This document shows positions 60,510 through 64,000 of a DNA stretch of 64,000 bases, one piece after another; the first letter of the stretch is position 1; each line of letters begins with the position of its first letter. A program made the translations under genes and the position numbers. The stretch covers positions 1 through 64,000 of the forward strand of contig JAGVAD010000024.1 in assembly GCA_020060465.1 (NCBI GenBank). Direction: 5' to 3'. The DNA comes from Anaerolineales bacterium. GTDB taxonomy: Bacteria; Chloroflexota; Anaerolineae; Anaerolineales; UBA4823. The notes under the pieces are model-generated. The model was given only the letters and a program-made list of their open reading frames with translations. It ran no database searches and had not been told where the DNA came from.

Positions 60510-61571
60510 ATGTTAAAGACCTTTACAATGAGGCTGGCTGCCTTGCTGGTTCTGTCCAGCCTTGTGTTATCCGCTTGTTCTTCCCTGGGCGGCCCTACCC
60601 CCACCGAGGTTGAAATCGTCTTCGACCCGGCGCAGATCCAGACGCAGGAAGCTGCTTCGCCTCAACCCACCCCCACTTTGCGGCCCACATCCACCCCTAC
60701 GCCAGAACCGGCGATTCCCCCCACGCCTACCAACACATTGGATCCATATCACACATTGATCTTCGAGGGCGTTCAATTGCGCGAGCAAGAGAAATTTGAA
60801 GAATCGTTAGCAAAATTGAACGAAGCTGTCCAAATGGATCCGGCCAACCCGAAAGGTTATATTGAGCGCGGCATTACGTATGTCGCCATGCAACGTTTGG
60901 ATGAAGCCATCACTGAGTTCAATTTCGCCTTGAATTACGACCCCAACTCTGCGGAAGCCTACAACGCCCGCGGCAACGCCTGGGTGCAAAAGAATCAATA
61001 CAACCAGGCGATTAAAGACTTCAGCAAAGCCATTGAACTGCAACCCGACTTTGCCAAGGCCTATACCAATCGGGCGATTACCTACATGTTACAAGGCAAC
61101 GTTGAGGAAAGCCTGAAAGATTTCACCAAAGTCGTCGAGTTGAGACCGGATGACCCGGAGGCCTATTTCAATCGTGGCCAGGCTTATATCAACGCTGCCA
61201 ACAAGTTTGAAGATGCGCTTTATGTTGAACTATGCATCGCCGATTTCACCCAGGCTATCGCCATTTACCCGGACAACCCCGACAGCTATTTCAACCGAGG
61301 TTTATGCAATTCTATCAAGGGGAATATTGTGCGAAGCATGGAAGACTACAATAAAGCTATCAGCCTGGATGCAAATCAGGCGAAGTATTATCTCTATCGC
61401 GCCTTGCTTTACCCGGATCTGGGCACTTTGGAACAAGCTTTGAGCGACGCGCAAAAAGTTATCGAGCTGGCGCAAGATAATGATTTGCGCCAGGTGGCGG
61501 AGCAAATGCTGACCGCCATCCCCAAGACGCCCACCCCAACCGCCGGCCCCACTCCAACGCCATTGGATTAG
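60510..61571 (+). CDS. TPR-repeat lipoprotein
   Basis: The 353-aa protein (ATG at 60510; the GTG at 60501 sits too close to AGGAGAGA) has a lipoprotein signal ending LVLSAC, a Thr/Pro linker (about 45-85), and six to seven TPR units from about 90 to 335 such as SAEAYNARGNAWVQKNQYNQAIKDFSKAIELQP. A Thr/Pro tail closes it. It is an outer-face scaffold protein; partner unknown. It has its own promoter and terminator. Confidence 0.92.
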   Translation: MLKTFTMRLAALLVLSSLVLSACSSLGGPTPTEVEIVFDPAQIQTQEAASPQPTPTLRPTSTPTPEPAIPPTPTNTLDPYHTLIFEGVQLREQEKFEESLAKLNEAVQMDPANPKGYIERGITYVAMQRLDEAITEFNFALNYDPNSAEAYNARGNAWVQKNQYNQAIKDFSKAIELQPDFAKAYTNRAITYMLQGNVEESLKDFTKVVELRPDDPEAYFNRGQAYINAANKFEDALYVELCIADFTQAIAIYPDNPDSYFNRGLCNSIKGNIVRSMEDYNKAISLDANQAKYYLYRALLYPDLGTLEQALSDAQKVIELAQDNDLRQVAEQMLTAIPKTPTPTAGPTPTPLD

Positions 61572-61580
61572 AGTCTCTAG

Positions 61581-61694
61581 GTGGTTCTCTCGCTAAATTC
61601 ACAGCATATTGCCCTCATCTCTTCCCATGTTAGGAGAGGGGAAGGGGCAGGGGTTGGGGCGAGGGGTAACTCAAAGATATAGCGAGAATACCAC
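61581..61694. repeat. 114-bp element with 15-bp terminal inverted repeats (MITE-like)
   Basis: The ends GTGGTTCTCTCGCTA (61581-61595) and TAGCGAGAATACCAC (61680-61694) match as inverted repeats at 13 of 15 positions. Between them lies GA/CT-rich DNA (CTCTTCCCATG...GGAGAGGGGAAGGGG). No ORF is inside. The element is inserted between the TPR stop and its terminator. Confidence 0.6.
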
Positions 61695-61707
61695 TAAGAT
61701 ACTGTTT

Positions 61708-61749
61708 CTTGCGGAGAGCCTCTGACATCAGCTCTCCGCAAGCTTTTTT
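61708..61749 (+). terminator. Intrinsic terminator downstream of the TPR lipoprotein gene
   Basis: CTTGCGGAGAGC (61708-61719) and GCTCTCCGCAAG (61731-61742) form a perfect 12-bp stem, followed by C and six Ts. It lies 137 bases after the stop, displaced by the repeat element at 61581-61694. Confidence 0.92.
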
Positions 61750-61827
61750 CAAGATGAAGGTGAAAATACATGCCACGCTTCTTTAAGAAACAGTTAAGAA
61801 TATACAGAAAATTGATTAGCAAAAGTA

Positions 61828-61856
61828 TTGACTCTGGTTAAGCGTTGTGCTATAAT
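61828..61856 (+). promoter_or_regulatory. Consensus sigma70 promoter of the secreted-protein gene
   Basis: TTGACT (61828-61833), exactly 17 bases and a perfect TATAAT (61851-61856), with TG two bases before the -10 (TGTGC-TATAAT), predict a start near 61863. This is the strongest promoter in the window and is followed by an AAGGAG ribosome site at 61901-61906. Confidence 0.85.
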
Positions 61857-61915
61857 TTTTTTCGTACGGACAATCCTAAGTTCATGACACTATCAGTAAA
61901 AAGGAGAATGTCAAG

Positions 61916-62533
61916 ATGAAGAAAGTTTCTTTGCTCATCCTGCTGGCCATCGTGCTGTCAACCATGCTGATGGCGGCGGTCCCGACCAAGATGGTGCGCC
62001 TGACCGTCATCAATAAGTCTGGCTATGACGTTTTCATCAAGCTCACCGGTTCGGCAGTGACGGATGCGTTCTATTACCTGACCATCCCCAGCGGCGACCG
62101 CGACGCGCCAACCATCAAGGTCTTCACCATCATGAGCGACCTGTATGATCGCGAGACCTGGCAGTGCGACGGCGTCAAGAGCAGCGGCATCCTGATCGTG
62201 GATGGCAACATCCGCCTGACCTTCACCCCCTGCGGCGAATTCAGGACCTACTGCTATTACTATGATGCAGGTCTCGCCTTCTTGGGCAAGGACATCTGCG
62301 GCCGCTTTGCTCCGCTGGGCTGGACCTATGCATTCACCAGCACCGCTTGGCGTGTTGCCGGCGAGCCCCGCATGGAGAAGGTGACCTACTTCCGCTATCT
62401 GCAGTATGGCGATCCCGACTGGTCCCTGGCTTTTCTCTACAACGGCTTCTGGACCACCGGCTGCACCACCCTCTTCTGGCGCTCCCGCACCTGGCTGACC
62501 CCCACCGGTTGCTCCTGGCGCTATCAGTACTAA
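61916..62533 (+). CDS. Secreted Cys- and aromatic-rich protein of unknown function
   Basis: The 205-aa protein has a Sec signal (MKKVSLLILLAIVLSTMLMAAVPTK, cleavage near residue 21-22) without a lipobox. The mature part starts with a beta-rich segment (VRLTVINKSGYDVFIKLTGS) that resembles small Ig-like or pilus-assembly folds, and has at least six cysteines (WQCDGV, TPCGEFRTYC, KDICGRF, TGCTTLF, TGCSWRY), suggesting disulfides. It ends in aromatic-rich CSWRYQY. No family is recognised. Strong promoter and ribosome site imply an abundant envelope protein. Confidence 0.85.
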   Translation: MKKVSLLILLAIVLSTMLMAAVPTKMVRLTVINKSGYDVFIKLTGSAVTDAFYYLTIPSGDRDAPTIKVFTIMSDLYDRETWQCDGVKSSGILIVDGNIRLTFTPCGEFRTYCYYYDAGLAFLGKDICGRFAPLGWTYAFTSTAWRVAGEPRMEKVTYFRYLQYGDPDWSLAFLYNGFWTTGCTTLFWRSRTWLTPTGCSWRYQY

Positions 62534-62594
62534 GCCGATGGCAACTGGCTGAGAGGTTCATAATCCCAGCCGGATGAACAAAACTGAATAAGCA

Positions 62595-62625
62595 ATCGGG
62601 GCCTCGTGATCCACGAGGCCCCGAT
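62595..62625 (+). terminator. Terminator-like perfect hairpin after the secreted-protein gene
   Basis: ATCGGGGCCTCGTG (62595-62608) and CACGAGGCCCCGAT (62612-62625) form a 14-bp perfect stem with a 3-base loop. The downstream tail (GTGGTTAAA) is weak in T, so termination may be partial, or the hairpin may protect the 3' end of an abundant message. Confidence 0.6.
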
Positions 62626-62642
62626 GTGGTTAAATGGAAAGC

Positions 62643-62727
62643 GTTCGGAAATTCCCCCCACCCCTATTCCCCCTTCCCAGCGGGAAGGTAAGCCAGGGGG
62701 GATGGGTAAGAAAGACGGTTTCCGAAC
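62643..62727. repeat. 85-bp hairpin element with perfect 9-bp ends
   Basis: GTTCGGAAA (62643-62651) and TTTCCGAAC (62719-62727) bound a CT/GA-rich core with an inner CCTTCCC (62672-62678) and GGGAAGG (62682-62688) pair. The composition resembles the elements at 611 and 61611, though the terminal sequences differ. It lies just before prfA and may fold in transcripts from either side. Confidence 0.6.
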
Positions 62728-62829
62728 ATTCTCAATGATATAATCTGAGTTGACTCCGAGGCGCAAAGGTCACAAGCAAGCGTTGTGGGCGATGCGCCTT
62801 TTAAATGCCAGGATGGACTGATTGAGAAT

Positions 62830-63891
62830 ATGTTGGAAAAGCTGAAAGCAATCGAAGAACGGTACGAAGAAATCAATCATTTATTGATGGAAACCGGCAA
62901 CGACTACCAGCGCGCCGCCGAACTGGGTATGGAACGCGCCGAACTGGAACCTATCGTGCACAAGGCGCAGGAATATCGCCAGGCGCTAACGCGCCTGGAA
63001 GAAGCGCGCAGCCTGCGCGAGAGCGAAGATGAAGAACTGCATCTGCTGGCGCAAGCCGAGATCGAGGAATTGGAACCGCAAATCGAACGCCTGGAGGCCG
63101 AGATTAAGGGTCTGCTCTTGCCCAAAGACCCGCGCGACCAGCGCAATGTAATCATGGAAATCCGCGCCGGCGCCGGCGGGGACGAGGCAGCTTTATTCGC
63201 CGCCGATCTGTTTCGCATGTATTCGCGCTACGCTGAGCGACAGGGCTGGACGGTGGAGGTGCTTTCCGCCAATGAGATCGGCATCGGCGGCTACAAAGAA
63301 ATCATCTTCATGGTCAAGGGGCGCGGTGCATATTCGCGCCTCAAATACGAGTCGGGCGTCCATCGCGTACAACGCGTGCCGGTCACCGAAGCCTCCGGCC
63401 GCATTCACACCTCTACAGCCACGGTAGCCGTTCTGGCAGAGGTGGACGAGGTCGAAGTAGATATTCCCGAAAGCGACATCCGCATGGATGTTTATAAATC
63501 GGCCGGCGCCGGCGGACAGAATGTGCAAAAGAACGCCACCGCAGTACGCATCACCCATATTCCCACCGGCATCGTAGTCGCCTGCCAGGATGAGCGTTCG
63601 CAATTGCAGAACCGGCTGCGGGCGATGAGCATCCTGCGCGCCCGATTATACGAGATCGAACAGGAAAAGCTGCGCCAGGAAGTAGATGAAACCCGCCGCT
63701 CTCAGGTAGGCACCGGCGATCGGTCGGAGAAGATCCGCACTTATAATTATCCACAGTCGCGCGTCACCGATCACCGCATCAACCTATCGAACTATAACCT
63801 TCCGGCGGTGATGGAAGGGTATATTGACGAATTTATCGAAGAACTGGCTTTGCAGGACGAAACCGAACGTCTGGCGACCATTGGGGAATGA
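62830..63891 (+). CDS. prfA: Peptide chain release factor 1
   Basis: The ATG at 62830 begins MLEKLKAIEERYEEINHLL, the usual RF1 start; the track start at 62785 adds intergenic residues. The protein is 353 aa and has the stop-codon loop with P-V-T in RVPVTEASGRIHTSTATV, which marks RF1 (UAA/UAG) rather than RF2, and the GGQ motif in SAGAGGQNVQKNATAVR. It is followed by prmC, which methylates its GGQ glutamine. Confidence 0.97.
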   Translation: MLEKLKAIEERYEEINHLLMETGNDYQRAAELGMERAELEPIVHKAQEYRQALTRLEEARSLRESEDEELHLLAQAEIEELEPQIERLEAEIKGLLLPKDPRDQRNVIMEIRAGAGGDEAALFAADLFRMYSRYAERQGWTVEVLSANEIGIGGYKEIIFMVKGRGAYSRLKYESGVHRVQRVPVTEASGRIHTSTATVAVLAEVDEVEVDIPESDIRMDVYKSAGAGGQNVQKNATAVRITHIPTGIVVACQDERSQLQNRLRAMSILRARLYEIEQEKLRQEVDETRRSQVGTGDRSEKIRTYNYPQSRVTDHRINLSNYNLPAVMEGYIDEFIEELALQDETERLATIGE

Positions 63892-63914
63892 AAAGCCCTG
63901 CATCTGAGTGATCC

Positions 63915-64000
63915 TTGATTTATCCCACCTCTGTTCTGTCCAGCGTTACGCAACGGCTTAGCAGCGTCAGTGAAAGCGCTGCGCTGGATGCCCAGGTGTT
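63915..64000 (+). CDS. prmC: Release-factor glutamine methyltransferase, 3' truncated by window edge
   Basis: The frame from TTG 63915 to the window end reads LIYPTSVLSSVTQRLSSVSESAALDAQV, matching the PrmC/HemK N-terminal helix (S-x-S-x-x-A-x-L-D-A-x-x-L). A stop lies two codons upstream, so TTG 63915 is the first available start. The position after prfA is the standard order. Only 28 residues are visible. Confidence 0.7.
   Translation, partial: MIYPTSVLSSVTQRLSSVSESAALDAQV

Noticed and set aside
1-64000. CRISPR arrays, tRNA, rRNA, IS transposases or attachment sites
   Set aside because: I looked for regularly spaced direct repeats, T-loop text, and transposase motifs and found none that hold up.

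Overview
The window looks like a chromosomal segment of an uncultivated or little-studied Chloroflexota bacterium, most likely Anaerolineae. This is inferred from several lipoproteins with Thr/Pro-rich linkers and NBR1-type Ig domains, a very large multi-GAF SpoIIE phosphatase, TupA, a UvrA/RF1/DnaX core set and GC-rich DNA. No lineage-defining rRNA or tRNA is present, so the assignment is inference.

Layout. (1) 2-5524: an accessory, probably anti-phage operon of four genes overlapping by 4 bases each. It encodes a DUF1156-type adenine methylase (5' end outside the window), a HEPN-like candidate, a gamma-glutamylcyclotransferase-fold protein and a DUF499 AAA ATPase. (2) 5696-7154: a membrane-tethered thioredoxin and an AbiE-like toxin-antitoxin pair. 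(3) 7198-16584: housekeeping genes, with metH, an orphan TupA lipoprotein behind a structured leader, the dnaX-ybaB-recR cluster with a probably leaderless dnaX message, DUF1992, LysM and NYN proteins. (4) 16651-16800: an unannotated two-hairpin RNA with C-rich loops and an intrinsic terminator, resembling the actinobacterial 6C RNA. (5) 16812-21851: a partner-switching module (STAS, RsbW-like kinase, six-GAF RsbU-like phosphatase). (6) 22009-27911: two MFS carriers, PlsC, an aldo/keto reductase and a DUF89 phosphatase.

(7) 28384-43101: one long minus-strand carbohydrate or sugar-acid catabolic locus. It holds KDPG aldolase, ABM protein, IclR regulator, RraA-like aldolase, M24 protein, SDR, KDG-type kinase, two complete ribose-type ABC importers and a DUF4432 epimerase. 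A consensus promoter with overlapping repeats drives it, and two internal terminators shape expression. No sugar-acid dehydratase is visible. (8) 43273-44553: a reductive-dehalogenase-like Fe-S protein without a Tat signal.

(9) 44590-57058: an envelope and secretion region. It contains NfeD and M48 membrane proteases, a five-gene operon of small proteins (58-78 aa) that share a V-[RK]-[TS]-x-[hydrophobic]-[KRH]-[AS]-G motif, two NBR1-Ig lipoproteins around lipA, queG, and three tandem paralogues of a membrane-anchored C39-like peptidase with a C-terminal TPR region. (10) 57365-64000: uvrA, a TPR lipoprotein, a secreted Cys/aromatic-rich protein behind a perfect promoter, prfA and the start of prmC, with two short hairpin (MITE-like) elements between them.

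The most promising novel items are the small-peptide operon with its GVWY...CG tag, the 6C-like RNA outside Actinobacteria, the MTase/HEPN-like/GGCT/DUF499 operon, and the triplicated C39-TPR family. All functions are from reading the sequence only; no database search was run.
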